Program-made: the position numbers and the translations under genes | Source of the DNA: Adhaeribacter rhizoryzae | Lineage (GTDB): Bacteria; Bacteroidota; Bacteroidia; Cytophagales; Hymenobacteraceae | Reading direction: 5' to 3' | Length of the DNA: 64,000 bases | NCBI RefSeq assembly: GCF_008629685.1 | Contig: NZ_VWSF01000002.1 | Location: 62,001-126,000, forward strand | In this document: in pieces, positions 1-8,754 of the stretch | Layout: each line of letters starts with the position of its first letter | How positions within the stretch are numbered: the stretch's first letter is position 1 | The notes under the pieces: model-generated | Seen by the model: only the letters and a program-made list of their open reading frames with translations | What the model was told of the DNA's origin: nothing | Database searches by the model: none

Positions 1-1
1 T

Positions 2-493
2 TTGTTTTCGCCGGCCAATATTAGCCCCGCTATAGAGCAGGCGGCACAGGATTTGGCTACCCAGGTAATTCAGGCTTTTGATATGGTAGGTTTGTTAGCC
101 GTAGAAATGTTTTTAACGCCAGCCGGCGAACTGCTGGTAAACGAAGTAGCTCCAAGACCCCACAACAGCGGCCACCATACTTATAAAGCCAACTATACTT
201 CGCAGTTCGAACAACATTTGCGGGCCATCTTAAATTTGCCTTTGGGTAATACTGGTTTGCATAGTGCCGCTGTAATGCTCAACTTACTTGGCGAAGCCGG
301 TTTTTCCGGGGAAGCGCAGTACGAAGGGGCTGATGCAGCTTTGGCAGTGTCGGGTGTTACCATTCATTTATACGGCAAAAAATATACCCGGCCTTTCCGT
401 AAAATGGGTCACCTCACCATTACCGCGCCAACAGTGGCCGAAGCCCGGCAAAAAGCCGAACACGTAAGAAATTTAGTTAAAGTAAAAGCATGA
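2..493 (+). CDS. purK: PurK, N5-carboxyaminoimidazole ribonucleotide synthase (C-terminal part, 5' end outside window)
   Basis: This is the C-terminal ~163 residues of the ATP-grasp enzyme that carboxylates aminoimidazole ribonucleotide with ATP and bicarbonate in de novo purine synthesis. The ATP-grasp metal-binding stretch is visible ([20 protein letters not shown]), followed by HNSGHHT and the small C-terminal PurK domain ending in a Lys/Val-rich tail. The frame is open to the left edge, so the true start lies upstream. The stop overlaps the purE start by 4 bases (ATGA), implying translational coupling. PurK makes the substrate of PurE, so the order fits the pathway. Identification is confident; only the N-terminus is missing. 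Confidence 0.95.
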   Translation: MFSPANISPAIEQAAQDLATQVIQAFDMVGLLAVEMFLTPAGELLVNEVAPRPHNSGHHTYKANYTSQFEQHLRAILNLPLGNTGLHSAAVMLNLLGEAGFSGEAQYEGADAALAVSGVTIHLYGKKYTRPFRKMGHLTITAPTVAEARQKAEHVRNLVKVKA

Positions 494-1023
494 GCACAAC
501 TCCACAAGCTTCTCAAACCCCGGTTGTAGGAATTATTATGGGCAGCCAGTCCGATTTAAAAGTTATGCAGCCGGCCGCCGATATTTTAAAAGGGTTTAAT
601 ATTCCGTTCGAAATAACCATTGTATCGGCCCACCGCACGCCCCATCGCATGTTCGAGTACGCCGAAAATGCCCGGCAGCGGGGTTTAAAAGTAATTATTG
701 CCGGTGCCGGCGGAGCAGCGCATTTGCCCGGCATGGTCGCTGCTATTACCACCTTACCCGTTATTGGGGTGCCGGTAAAATCCAGTAATTCCATTGATGG
801 CTGGGATTCGGTTTTATCTATTCTGCAAATGCCTACCGGGGTGCCTGTGGCCACTGTAGCCCTGAACGGCGCCGCCAATGCCGGTTTACTTGCTGCCCAA
901 ATATTAAGTACAGCCAACCCAACAATTGCTGAAGCTTTAACACAACACCGCGAAACCCAGAAAAACAAAGTAATGCAATCCGTTGAAGAACTGCGGCAAA
1001 GCAATTTGGGCGCAGCAGAATAA
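490..1023 (+). CDS. purE: PurE, N5-carboxyaminoimidazole ribonucleotide mutase
   Basis: A 177-residue class I PurE, which moves the carboxyl group of N5-CAIR to C4 to give CAIR in purine synthesis; it is cytosolic and octameric in characterised relatives. Visible family motifs are GSQSDLKVM near residue 18, the catalytic-loop SAHRTPHR around residue 45, [14 protein letters not shown] around residue 72 and a C-terminal half rich in Ala/Gly with [11 protein letters not shown]. Length is as expected for PurE with a short C-terminal extension. It overlaps purK by 4 bases and is followed after 15 bases by an acyltransferase gene, so all three are probably one transcript. Confidence 0.97.
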   Translation: MSTTPQASQTPVVGIIMGSQSDLKVMQPAADILKGFNIPFEITIVSAHRTPHRMFEYAENARQRGLKVIIAGAGGAAHLPGMVAAITTLPVIGVPVKSSNSIDGWDSVLSILQMPTGVPVATVALNGAANAGLLAAQILSTANPTIAEALTQHRETQKNKVMQSVEELRQSNLGAAE

Positions 1024-1038
1024 AATAATAATATAGGC

Positions 1039-2139
1039 ATGACCGAACAGCCACCCCGGTTGTTTTACCCGGCCTTAACCGGTTTGCGGTTTGTGGCTGC
1101 CTCCATGGTGTTTGTGCTGCATTACAAGAGTGGCATTTTTCCGGCTGCCCCGGTTTGGCTGGCTAATTTATTAGGCGAGTTTCATACCGGGGTAGCCATT
1201 TTTTTTGTACTCAGCGGTTTTCTCATAACCCACCAGTACCTGCATTATAATTTTACCTCGGTTAGTAAATATTCTGCCTACCTGCTTATACGGTTGGGGC
1301 GTATTTTGCCTCTGTATATTCCGGTATTTTTGGAGGTACACAGCCGTTGGCTTTTTGCCGTACCCGATTTGTTTTTGCATTTAACGCTACTAAAAGGCTT
1401 TTTCAAAAAAGTGCACCTAACCGGGGTAATACAGTCCTGGACCTTAACCGTAGAACTTACTTTTTACGTACTCGCACCCTTGCTTTTTTGGCTGGCCCGC
1501 AAAGGTACTTTGCTGCTCCCATATATTTTTGCACTGCTAACCGGGATAATATTAACTGGCATTGGTTTTGGCTTGAGTACGCTTGGCCATAACCCGTTCG
1601 GCTTTATGCCCGATTTTGCTTTTACTGCCTTGAGTACCTTCTTTGGCCGCGCTACCGAGTTTTTTGTAGGCATGGGGTTGGCCTATTACATCAATTCCCA
1701 ACATAATATTTCACGCATTTCCGCTCCGGTTACGGGTTTTTTCACCTACAGCGGTTTAGGCTTGTTCTGGTTGTTGTTATTCCTGATTTCAACAGGAGCC
1801 AATGGTAACCAGGCGGGCATTAACACTTGGTACGGATTATTGCTGCATAACTTGTTTTTGCCATTGGGTATTGGACTGCTGCTGTTCGGGTTGATGTACG
1901 AGAAAACCTGGCTGAGTCAAATACTTTCTTCGCGCCTCTTTATTTTGCTGGGCAATGCTTCTTACGCTTTTTACCTCTTGCATTTGGGCCGGGCCGGAAA
2001 TATTGCCGGCGAATTAACCCGAAATATGCTACCGCTGCAATTTTTGTTGCTTTGGGGTTTTTCCATTTCTATTTACCTGGTCTGGGAAAAGCCAATTTAT
2101 AAGCTGATAAAAGTTAAAGTGCAAGCAGCCTTATCTTAA
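1039..2139 (+). CDS. acyltransferase 3 family membrane protein (OafA/YrhL-like)
   Basis: A 366-residue polytopic inner-membrane protein of the acyltransferase 3 family, whose members move acetyl or other acyl groups onto extracytoplasmic sugars (O-antigen, exopolysaccharide, peptidoglycan). The N-terminal signature is clear: LTGLRFVAASMVFVLHY with the conserved Arg and His, then GVAIFFVLSGFLIT. About ten hydrophobic helices follow and no SGNH domain is fused to the end. The start lies 15 bases after purE, so co-transcription with purKE is likely although no functional tie is evident. The acceptor cannot be told from sequence. A 170-base AT-rich gap separates it from the next gene. Confidence 0.88.
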   Translation: MTEQPPRLFYPALTGLRFVAASMVFVLHYKSGIFPAAPVWLANLLGEFHTGVAIFFVLSGFLITHQYLHYNFTSVSKYSAYLLIRLGRILPLYIPVFLEVHSRWLFAVPDLFLHLTLLKGFFKKVHLTGVIQSWTLTVELTFYVLAPLLFWLARKGTLLLPYIFALLTGIILTGIGFGLSTLGHNPFGFMPDFAFTALSTFFGRATEFFVGMGLAYYINSQHNISRISAPVTGFFTYSGLGLFWLLLFLISTGANGNQAGINTWYGLLLHNLFLPLGIGLLLFGLMYEKTWLSQILSSRLFILLGNASYAFYLLHLGRAGNIAGELTRNMLPLQFLLLWGFSISIYLVWEKPIYKLIKVKVQAALS

Positions 2140-2309
2140 CTCCAACCCACTTCCCAACTTCTTTTTAAATCTTTTCTGATTAGTAAAAAATTAATATAAC
2201 CTTTTAAGGCTTTAGAAGTATATTGTTCTAAAATTTAGGTCAGTCTAAAAATATATTATAAATTACAGTATAATTAATTTAGCTTTACTAAATTTAAAAT
2301 GGTATTTAT

Positions 2310-4568
2310 ATGCTTATGATAAAAAAACTACTTCTAATCTGGATACTACTACTAGTAAAAGCAGGAGCTATTCAGGCGCAGGAGCAAAACGGCGAAATAA
2401 GAGGTCGGGTATTTTCGGGTTCAGAGCCGGTGGCTTTTGCCACGGTGGGCTTGGTTGGTACTACCCAAGGCACAAACTCCGACGAAAACGGCAATTTCAG
2501 CCTCCGGAATATTGCGGCGGGGCCTTACCGGGTGCAGGTAAGCGCGGTTGGGTATATAAAAGTCTTAAAATCTGTAACCGTTAATGGACAGCCGGTGCAG
2601 CTAAATATTAACCTGGCTAAATCGGAGCAGCAATTGCAGGAGGTGGTGGTTACGGGTAATATGAAAGAAACGCATACCAAGCTTTCGCCTATTCACGTGG
2701 AGGTTTATACGCCTAAGCTTTTCCGGAAGAACCCAACACCCAGCATTTTTGAAGCCTTGCAAATGGTGAACGGCGTGCAACCGCAGCTAAACTGCAACGT
2801 GTGCAACACCGGCGATATTCACATCAACGGCATGGAAGGGCCTTATACCATGGTAACCCTCGACGGCATGCCCATTGTGAGTTCTTTGGCCAGCGTGTAC
2901 GGTCTGAGCGGTATTCCCAACAGCATGATTCAGCGCATTGAGGTGGTAAAAGGTCCGGCCTCTACCTTGTATGGTTCCGAAGCTGTGGGTGGTTTGGTAA
3001 ATATTATTACTAAGAACCCCGCCGAGGCACCCCGACTAGCGATAGATGTAATGGCAACTTCGCACCAGGAGTACAACGCCGATGTGGCTTTAAAAGCGAA
3101 TTTAAAAAAAGCCAGCACGCTGGTGGGCGTAAACACCTTTTGGTTCGATAACCGTCGCGATGTAAACCAGGATAATTTTACCGATATAACGCTGCAAAAG
3201 CGACTCTCTTTATTTAATAAATGGAGTTTGAGCCGGCCTAACAATAAAGTGGCTAACCTGGCGGCCCGTTACCTGTACGAAGACCGCTGGGGCGGTGAAA
3301 TGCAGTGGACACCAACTTTCCGGGGCGGCGACAGCATTTACGGCGAATCTATTTACACCAGCCGCCTGGAACTGATTGGCGCGTACCAGTTGCCCACCAC
3401 CGAAAATATTACTTGGCAATTTTCTTATAACAGCCATAACCAGAACTCCGCCTACGGTAAAACCATGTTTCAGGCGCAGCAAAATATTGCTTTCTCGCAG
3501 TTTCTATGGAATAAACAATTTGCTCGGCACGATTTATTGGTAGGAGTGCCTTTCCGGTTTACTTTTTACGATGATAATACGCCCGGCACCCAAACCAAAA
3601 GCGGTACTAACCAGGCCCAGCACATTTATTTGCCCGGCATTTTTGTGCAGGACGAAATAAAAAGCAGCGATAAGTTTACTTCGCTTTTTGGCCTGCGCTA
3701 CGATTACAATTTTACGCACGGCGGCATTTTTTCGCCGCGCGTAAGTTTTAAGTTGGCCCCTAATCAACAGAATATTTTCCGGCTGAATATTGGCAACGGC
3801 TACCGGGTTGTTAATTTATTTACCGAAGACCATGCTGCCCTCACCGGCTCCCGCGAAGTACTGGTGCAGGATAACCTGAAGCCCGAACGCAGTTGGAACG
3901 CCAGCCTGAACTACCAAAAGTTTATCGACCAAAACAATGGCTATTTAGGTTTGGATGGCAGCCTATTCTACACCTATTTTACCAACCGAATTATAGGTGA
4001 TTTCTTAACCAACCCCGACCAGATTATTTACCAGAACCTGCAAGGCTACGCCATCTCGCGCGGACTAACCCTTAACATCGATTGGGCTTTTACTTTTCCG
4101 TTAAAAGTTAATGCCGGAGCTACCTTTATGGAAGTATATTCGGTGCAGGATAAAGAAACCGGCCAGTCGGAGAAAATACCGCAACTACACGCCCCCAAAA
4201 CATCGGGTACTTACGCCGTAAGTTATACTTTCCGGAAGGCCGGTGTTTCTGTTGATTATACCGGCCGTTTGTACGGACCGATGTTTTTGCCGGTGCTGGC
4301 CAACGATTTCCGGCCCGATAAATCGCCCTGGTTTTCACAGGACAACCTGCAGGTTACCAAAAAGCTGCCGCACGGCCTGGAACTGTACGCCGGCCTAAAA
4401 AACCTCTACAACTTTCTGCCCCGCGACCCCTTGATGCGGCCCTTCGACCCGTTTGATAAACATATTCACCTGAACAACCCCAACGGCTATTCTTTTGATA
4501 CCTCGTACAATTACGCGCCCATGCAGGGCAGGAGAGGCTTTATCGGTTTGCGCTGGACAGTGAAATAG
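2310..4568 (+). CDS. TonB-dependent outer-membrane receptor with N-terminal carboxypeptidase-like domain
   Basis: A 752-residue outer-membrane receptor. In order: signal peptide (about 1-24, ending IQAQ), CarboxypepD_reg-like beta-sandwich (about 28-105, with SDENGNFSLRNIAAGPYRV), plug domain (about 115-235, with DIHINGMEGPYTMVTLDGMP and VVKGPASTLYGSEAVGGL), then a 22-strand-type barrel ending in the aromatic-rich GFIGLRWTVK. The plug carries a Cys pair in NCNVCNTGD, a distinctive motif in a Bacteroidota receptor subset. The ligand is not determinable; siderophore, cobalamin-like or metal-complex uptake are all possible. No transporter or SusD gene is adjacent. An alternative ATG lies two codons downstream. 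Confidence 0.9.
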   Translation: MLMIKKLLLIWILLLVKAGAIQAQEQNGEIRGRVFSGSEPVAFATVGLVGTTQGTNSDENGNFSLRNIAAGPYRVQVSAVGYIKVLKSVTVNGQPVQLNINLAKSEQQLQEVVVTGNMKETHTKLSPIHVEVYTPKLFRKNPTPSIFEALQMVNGVQPQLNCNVCNTGDIHINGMEGPYTMVTLDGMPIVSSLASVYGLSGIPNSMIQRIEVVKGPASTLYGSEAVGGLVNIITKNPAEAPRLAIDVMATSHQEYNADVALKANLKKASTLVGVNTFWFDNRRDVNQDNFTDITLQKRLSLFNKWSLSRPNNKVANLAARYLYEDRWGGEMQWTPTFRGGDSIYGESIYTSRLELIGAYQLPTTENITWQFSYNSHNQNSAYGKTMFQAQQNIAFSQFLWNKQFARHDLLVGVPFRFTFYDDNTPGTQTKSGTNQAQHIYLPGIFVQDEIKSSDKFTSLFGLRYDYNFTHGGIFSPRVSFKLAPNQQNIFRLNIGNGYRVVNLFTEDHAALTGSREVLVQDNLKPERSWNASLNYQKFIDQNNGYLGLDGSLFYTYFTNRIIGDFLTNPDQIIYQNLQGYAISRGLTLNIDWAFTFPLKVNAGATFMEVYSVQDKETGQSEKIPQLHAPKTSGTYAVSYTFRKAGVSVDYTGRLYGPMFLPVLANDFRPDKSPWFSQDNLQVTKKLPHGLELYAGLKNLYNFLPRDPLMRPFDPFDKHIHLNNPNGYSFDTSYNYAPMQGRRGFIGLRWTVK

Positions 4569-4619
4569 AAGGTTTTGATTAGTAAAGCAATATTAGTAGC
4601 TGGGTCAGTTTGATAACTT

Positions 4620-4785
4620 AATAATACCACTATAAAAGAGAAAGTGTGCTTAAAAACGAATTTTGGTCATCCTGAGCTTGTCGAAGGATCTATAACAGCA
4701 TTGTAAAGTAGATTTAGATGTTTCGGCAAGCTCAACATGACTACAATAATGTAAGCGCATAAACCTTAGAATAAGTGGTATTATT
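4620..4785. repeat. composite palindromic intergenic repeat (REP/MITE-like)
   Basis: Nested inverted repeat of about 166 bases. The outer arms are aataataccact (4620-4631) and its exact reverse complement (4774-4785). The inner arms are gtcatcctgagcttgtcgaa (4666-4685) and its imperfect complement (4722-4741). The inner core closely matches the core of the inverted repeats around the GIY-YIG gene at 47988-48515, so it belongs to a dispersed family. It sits between two converging genes. Confidence 0.75.
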
Positions 4786-4815
4786 TATAATAACAAGAAT
4801 AGCCGAGCACTTGAG

Positions 4816-4853
4816 ACTAAAAAAAGAAGGCAGGCTTTATAAAAGCCTGCCTT
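4816..4853 (-). terminator. intrinsic terminator of the Spy-like gene
   Basis: On the minus strand an 11-base stem (aaggcaggctt with its complement, 4827-4853) is followed by a run of T (4818-4826). It lies about 33 bases beyond the stop of the gene at 4886-5302. Confidence 0.85.
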
Positions 4854-4885
4854 ACCAGAAAAAAATATTAAAAACAGGAATTTTC

Positions 4886-5302
4886 TTACCGCTGGCCTTG
4901 TGGCCGGTTACCTCCTTGGCCGCCCCGGCCACCTCTAAACTGGTCGCGGTTAGCTTCGTACTTGGTGTACTGGTCGGCGGTTAATACGGCTTTGTACTCG
5001 GTGTCATATTTTTGCGTTAGCGCCCGCATCTGGGTCATCATGGCCTCGCGGTCGCCCCCGGCCTGCATTTTTTCACGCATAGCCTGCTGCTCCGTAAACC
5101 TTCTGGTATTTATTTCCTGAATTTTAGTGCTTTGGTCGGCGGTTAAGGTTAGCACTTCGTTCATCCGTTTGGTAAGGTTTTCCGCTCTTTCCTGCGGGGT
5201 ACCCATTGGGCCCTGCTGAATTACCGGTGAGATAGCGGCGTTTGCCGGAGCGGCTCCTGTTCCCAGAACAGCTAAAGCCATTACAAAAATAATTTTCTTC
5301 AT
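4886..5302 (-). CDS. Spy/LTXXQ-like small periplasmic protein
   Basis: A 138-residue exported protein: signal peptide about 1-22 (MKKIIFVMALAVLGTGAAPA), then an amphipathic helical region with the LTADQ motif occurring twice (LTLTADQSTKIQEIN and AVLTADQYTKYEA), as in Spy/CpxP-type periplasmic proteins. The tail is Gly/Arg/Gln-rich (RGGRGGQGG). Relatives act as periplasmic chaperones or envelope-stress sensors; the precise role here is unknown. A terminator follows and a 17-base palindrome lies 67 bases upstream of the ATG. It is monocistronic by spacing. Confidence 0.75.
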   Translation of the reverse strand: MKKIIFVMALAVLGTGAAPANAAISPVIQQGPMGTPQERAENLTKRMNEVLTLTADQSTKIQEINTRRFTEQQAMREKMQAGGDREAMMTQMRALTQKYDTEYKAVLTADQYTKYEANRDQFRGGRGGQGGNRPQGQR

Positions 5303-5368
5303 GAGTTGGTGTTTAAATTTATCTTTTGATTGGCCAACCCGGCCAAAGTTTAATAAGAAAAGAAAATT

Positions 5369-5385
5369 ATTTCAGATTCTGAAAT
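5369..5385. promoter_or_regulatory. 17-base palindrome upstream of the Spy-like gene
   Basis: The sequence atttcaga-t-tctgaaat is a perfect 8+1+8 dyad, 67 bases before the ATG of the gene at 4886-5302 and within the region shared with the divergent PAS-LuxR gene. Position and symmetry suit an operator; no regulator is identified. Confidence 0.35.
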
Positions 5386-5865
5386 TTCTAAGATAAATGC
5401 TAGATAAATTAGGTATTGGCAGAATGCTTCTTTGAATTATTACGATACTACAGTTACTTTATAATTAAATTACTAATAATCAATTATTTAAATCAAACAA
5501 TAAATATAACGCGTTTCTAACTTCGTGTAGGATTGGTTGAGTTTTATAATTAATATATGATTCTACTAATATTTAGGAATTAGGTTTTGGATTATTTTTT
5601 TATAAAATATAACAGAAAACTTTACAATTATAAATCACAATTGTATATTGTAAGGGAATTGTTAAAGTCATATCAGTAATAAAAATCCAACTTAAACTAC
5701 GGTTAAATTATGAAGCCATAATTATTACTTATTAATTTACTATTTTCTGCTCCTCGCCTCAAGTAAGCTCCCCGGTTTGCCTTGATACTGCATTGTCTTT
5801 ACTTATCCGGAATAATCCTTTTTAACCAACCTAGTTGTACTATTCAACTACATAATCCAACTTTT
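5386..5865. other. AT-rich intergenic region, no gene seen
   Basis: Divergent intergenic region between the Spy-like gene and the PAS-LuxR gene. It is strongly AT-rich, with stops in all frames. It should contain the promoter of the PAS-LuxR gene, but no convincing -33/-7 pair was found. The hydrophobic reading frame from 5782 up to the first ATG at 5866 begins with TTG and is not needed for a complete protein. Confidence 0.6.
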
Positions 5866-6690
5866 ATGCAAGGAGTACATTTAAAATTAACGAGGGATGA
5901 ACAAAATAGTCCGGCACCAGCATCCTCCATATTTACCAAACTTTGTAGTATGTGGTTAAACCAGCCATATGGCCAGGTGCCGATTAGCTATGATACATAC
6001 GTAAAGAATAATCCGGCTTTGGAAACCATATTAAATAATGGCCCTTGTATAACCTGGATACTGGATTTACGCACCCTGCATTTTTCATTTTTAAGCCAGA
6101 ATGTTCAGGAAATATTTGGGTATAGTAACCAAATCTTCAAAGAAAAGGGTTTAACCTATCTGAACCAGATTGTGCACCCGGATGATGTGGCGCCTACCTG
6201 GCTCCGGGTAATACAGAACTGGCAGTACCTGATAGCTTTACCTCCCCTCCAACGGAAAGAACAGAAATTAAATATTCGCTACCGCATCATAAAACCCAAC
6301 GGCAAAATTATGCAGGTTCTGGAGCAAAGTACGGTGCTACAACAAGACGACCTAGGCCATGTAACCCACCTAATGGGCGTTTGTTCCGATATTTCGTTGC
6401 TGGAAAAAATCGAGGATGAAATACTAACCACAAAGCCAATAGGCCATAAGGTTAAAGATTTAAATACTCCTGTTAGCGACATAACCCAAGCTATATTAAG
6501 TAAAAGAGAACTACAAATCGTAAAACTTATTGCGGCTGGCTACAAAAGCCGCGACATTGCCAGAGAGTTATTTATCAGTTTTCACACGGTAAATACCCAC
6601 CGCCAGAAAATGATTGAGAAAACCAACAGCAAAAATACCGGTGAACTCATTCAGTACGTCATGACCCGTAAGCTTATTAAATTTGATTAA
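5866..6690 (+). CDS. PAS domain protein with C-terminal LuxR-type HTH
   Basis: A 274-residue regulator from the first ATG at 5866; the open frame reaches back to a TTG at 5782 and another ATG lies at 5950, so the start is uncertain. A PAS fold covers about residues 60-175 (FLSQNVQEIFGYS, IVHPDDVAP, then the PAC-like RIIKPNGKIMQVLEQ and MGVCSDIS). A LuxR/GerE helix-turn-helix covers about 208-270 (LSKRELQIVKLIAAGYKSRD, then ARELFISFHTVNTHRQKMIE). No receiver domain is present, so it probably senses a ligand or redox signal directly through PAS and binds DNA. The target is unknown. This architecture is common in Bacteroidota. Confidence 0.85.
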   Translation: MQGVHLKLTRDEQNSPAPASSIFTKLCSMWLNQPYGQVPISYDTYVKNNPALETILNNGPCITWILDLRTLHFSFLSQNVQEIFGYSNQIFKEKGLTYLNQIVHPDDVAPTWLRVIQNWQYLIALPPLQRKEQKLNIRYRIIKPNGKIMQVLEQSTVLQQDDLGHVTHLMGVCSDISLLEKIEDEILTTKPIGHKVKDLNTPVSDITQAILSKRELQIVKLIAAGYKSRDIARELFISFHTVNTHRQKMIEKTNSKNTGELIQYVMTRKLIKFD

Positions 6691-7051
6691 TTTAATCTAA
6701 GCAAGTTCATTTGCCTTAAAAAGGTTAATCAAAGAGCCATTTAGCATTCTAAAATGAACGGAAGAAAAGCCTCTTTTATATTGAGAGAAGTAGTAATTTA
6801 ATGTTTAATTGTGCGTGAGTGCTAAAGGGCAAGGACTTAAACTAAAGTTTAAATTAGGAAAGCTTTAGATGAGTAAGATTAAGTTGCTAATTATAGATTG
6901 CTGGTAATCTTTCTTCCTTTATAAATAAAACTCACTATTTGAATAATAAGAGAATAATAATTATTTTAATTTAATATTTTATTAAAGCATAACAGCTAAG
7001 GCTTACTTCCTTAGCAAAGTGAACCGCATATTTAACTAAAAATTAAAACCT
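6691..7051. other. AT-rich intergenic region, nothing recognised
   Basis: About 360 bases between two plus-strand genes. It is AT-rich, with no coding frame and no stem with a T-run. It should hold the promoter of the gene at 7052, but no clear box was found. Confidence 0.5.
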
Positions 7052-7825
7052 ATGGCTTTAAATATTAAAGAAGATGCGTTTGTAGAACAATTTGCTTTGC
7101 AAGGCGACGAGAAAACCAAACCCCAGGGTATTTCTACTTCTAAAAACGTTACCGGCATTGAGGTGCGTTTATCGCGGGCTTTTATTATTAATAACAAAAC
7201 GCCCAAAATTGGTCCTTTCCCCGGTTTTTCTAAAATGTACCTGATGGTGGTGGTGGTAAGCGATACTGGCGATGTATTGCAGAACCTGGACCTGAAAAGT
7301 TTTGCCAAAGTAGGCGACGATGAAGATTTGCCCGTTGACAAAACCATTTATTTCTGGAAGCAACAGCAGAAAAAAGATAAAAGCCCTTCCCAAATTCATG
7401 TGCTGGCTTCCATTGTAAAAAGCAAACAAAGCCTGCGCGATGTAGCTAAAATATTGGCCGATGTGAAAAACGATTCGGAGTATGCCGATGTGGTTTCTTC
7501 TATTAAAGAGGTAGTCCGGAATGCCGCTGCCGTAACCCAGATTTCCGATTTGTTGTTTTCAGTAGCTGCCGTAGTTGGTAAGTTCCTGGGTAAAGTAGAT
7601 GATAAACCGCTACTTACCTGGGTGCAAAGTTTTACCGATATTAACGGGGATTTCGATAAGCTGGGCAAAACCACTATTGGCCGGAAGAACGATTTTGCGG
7701 CCTTAGATTTATCTATAATTATCCGGGATACGCACCGGGAAATAGAATTGGCTAGTCTTCAGAATGCTGTAATTGAGGAATTGGAAATTGCTAAAGTTGG
7801 CGAAATAAGTAACAAGTTGCCATAA
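7052..7825 (+). CDS. hypothetical protein, 257 residues, no recognised family
   Basis: I do not recognise this protein. It has no signal peptide or membrane segment and is probably cytosolic. The N-terminal half reads as a beta-rich domain (RLSRAFIINNKTPKIG, then MYLMVVVVSDTGDVLQN), the middle as charged alpha-helices (KSKQSLRDVAKILADVKND), and the C-terminal part resembles a second beta domain (LDLSIIIRDTHREIELA). Codon use resembles the core genes rather than the AT-rich gene downstream, and the frame is intact. It stands alone between two long non-coding stretches in an accessory region. A C2-like or effector-like beta-sandwich is possible but speculative. Confidence 0.75.
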   Translation: MALNIKEDAFVEQFALQGDEKTKPQGISTSKNVTGIEVRLSRAFIINNKTPKIGPFPGFSKMYLMVVVVSDTGDVLQNLDLKSFAKVGDDEDLPVDKTIYFWKQQQKKDKSPSQIHVLASIVKSKQSLRDVAKILADVKNDSEYADVVSSIKEVVRNAAAVTQISDLLFSVAAVVGKFLGKVDDKPLLTWVQSFTDINGDFDKLGKTTIGRKNDFAALDLSIIIRDTHREIELASLQNAVIEELEIAKVGEISNKLP

Positions 7826-8439
7826 AATATACTTATAGAATTTTAATTTGTTTTCAAAATTTGGCGCTAAATTCGTTTTGCTGCTTTTTAATTTTGATAA
7901 TGCTATTTCGGAATGCCTAAAGAATTTTTCCGGCCGGTTTGTCAAAAGTTAAAATCAAGAATTCTGTCTTGATTAGGTTTGCTAGCTTACTAGCCACTAC
8001 TCAGCGGAAATAGCTTTTACGTTTCTGCGGAATTACCCGCAATACCATCAAAGAACTCCAGAAAATTATTTGGTTCTTGGCTCAACCAACAATTACCTTG
8101 CCTTTATTTGCTGAGCGTCTATGCAACTTTTGCAGAAACTTTGGGACGTCCTAAGCCGGATATATTTCTTAAGAATGCTGCCATTATTCCAATTAGGAGA
8201 TTATAGCAGAGTTGTTTAAATGGTGAAGGCTTTTGTTTGAAAGGAAGTAGCAATTATTTCTAAAAAATACTGAAAAATCAGTATTGCAGAAAGGGTTATA
8301 ACCAGCTACTATTACAATCAAAAACATTAATTAAATAAAATCATAAGCATATTACAATTTTGAAAAATTCCCAAAGGAGATGGAAGAATGTTGTCTTGTC
8401 GAAGTGGATTATAGATATGTAGAACCATAGGTTATTGCA
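7826..8439. other. non-coding, possibly decayed region
   Basis: About 610 bases with no intact gene. A plus-strand frame at 8014-8151 contains GITRNTIKELQ, which faintly resembles the helix-turn-helix of IS21-type transposases, but it is bounded by stops and too short to call. With the broken LuxR-like gene at 8440 it suggests a decayed accessory segment. Confidence 0.35.
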
Positions 8440-8625
8440 ATGGATTTTTTAAGTAAGCGGGAGAACGAGGTGCTGGAGTGTTTAAAGCGCGGATTGGCTG
8501 TAAGGCAAATTTAGGAAGAACTATTTATTGCTAATAGAACTGTAAGGAAGCACCTGGAGCATATAAATGGGAAATTACATGTGAATTCCGGTAGTGGAGC
8601 AATCTTAAAAGGAATAGAAAGATAA
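8440..8625 (+). pseudogene. LuxR-type HTH protein gene interrupted by an in-frame TAG
   Basis: Reading from the ATG at 8440 gives MDFLSKRENEVLECLKRG and then LAVRQI, a TAG stop at 8512-8514, and then in the same frame EELFIANRTVRKHLEHINGK to a TAA at 8623-8625. The two halves together are a nearly complete LuxR/GerE domain of about 61 codons, comparable to the intact HTH of the gene at 5866-6690. A stop lies just upstream (8428-8430), so no larger N-terminal domain is joined. Most likely a nonsense-inactivated short regulator or the relic of a longer one; a sequencing error is the alternative. Confidence 0.7.
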
Positions 8626-8754
8626 CTCAAGATTACAGATTTAAATAAAATTGTTGAATTCTATAGTAGAAAAAGATTTTATTATACTTTAAATGCTTAA
8701 ATACAAAATTTTACAAAGTAAATCATAAAATTAATTTAATCAATAAATTTAATT

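Noticed and set aside
513-1040. Open frame antisense to purE
   Set aside because: purE is unambiguous on the other strand; the antisense product has no recognisable domain or upstream context.
4775-4984. Short plus-strand frame between the TonB receptor and the Spy-like gene
   Set aside because: It runs through the palindromic repeat end and the terminator and then opposite the real Spy-like gene.
8014-8151. Possible IS21-type transposase helix-turn-helix remnant (GITRNTIKELQ)
   Set aside because: Only a short resemblance, bounded by stops, with no second transposase motif nearby; too weak to call a mobile element.
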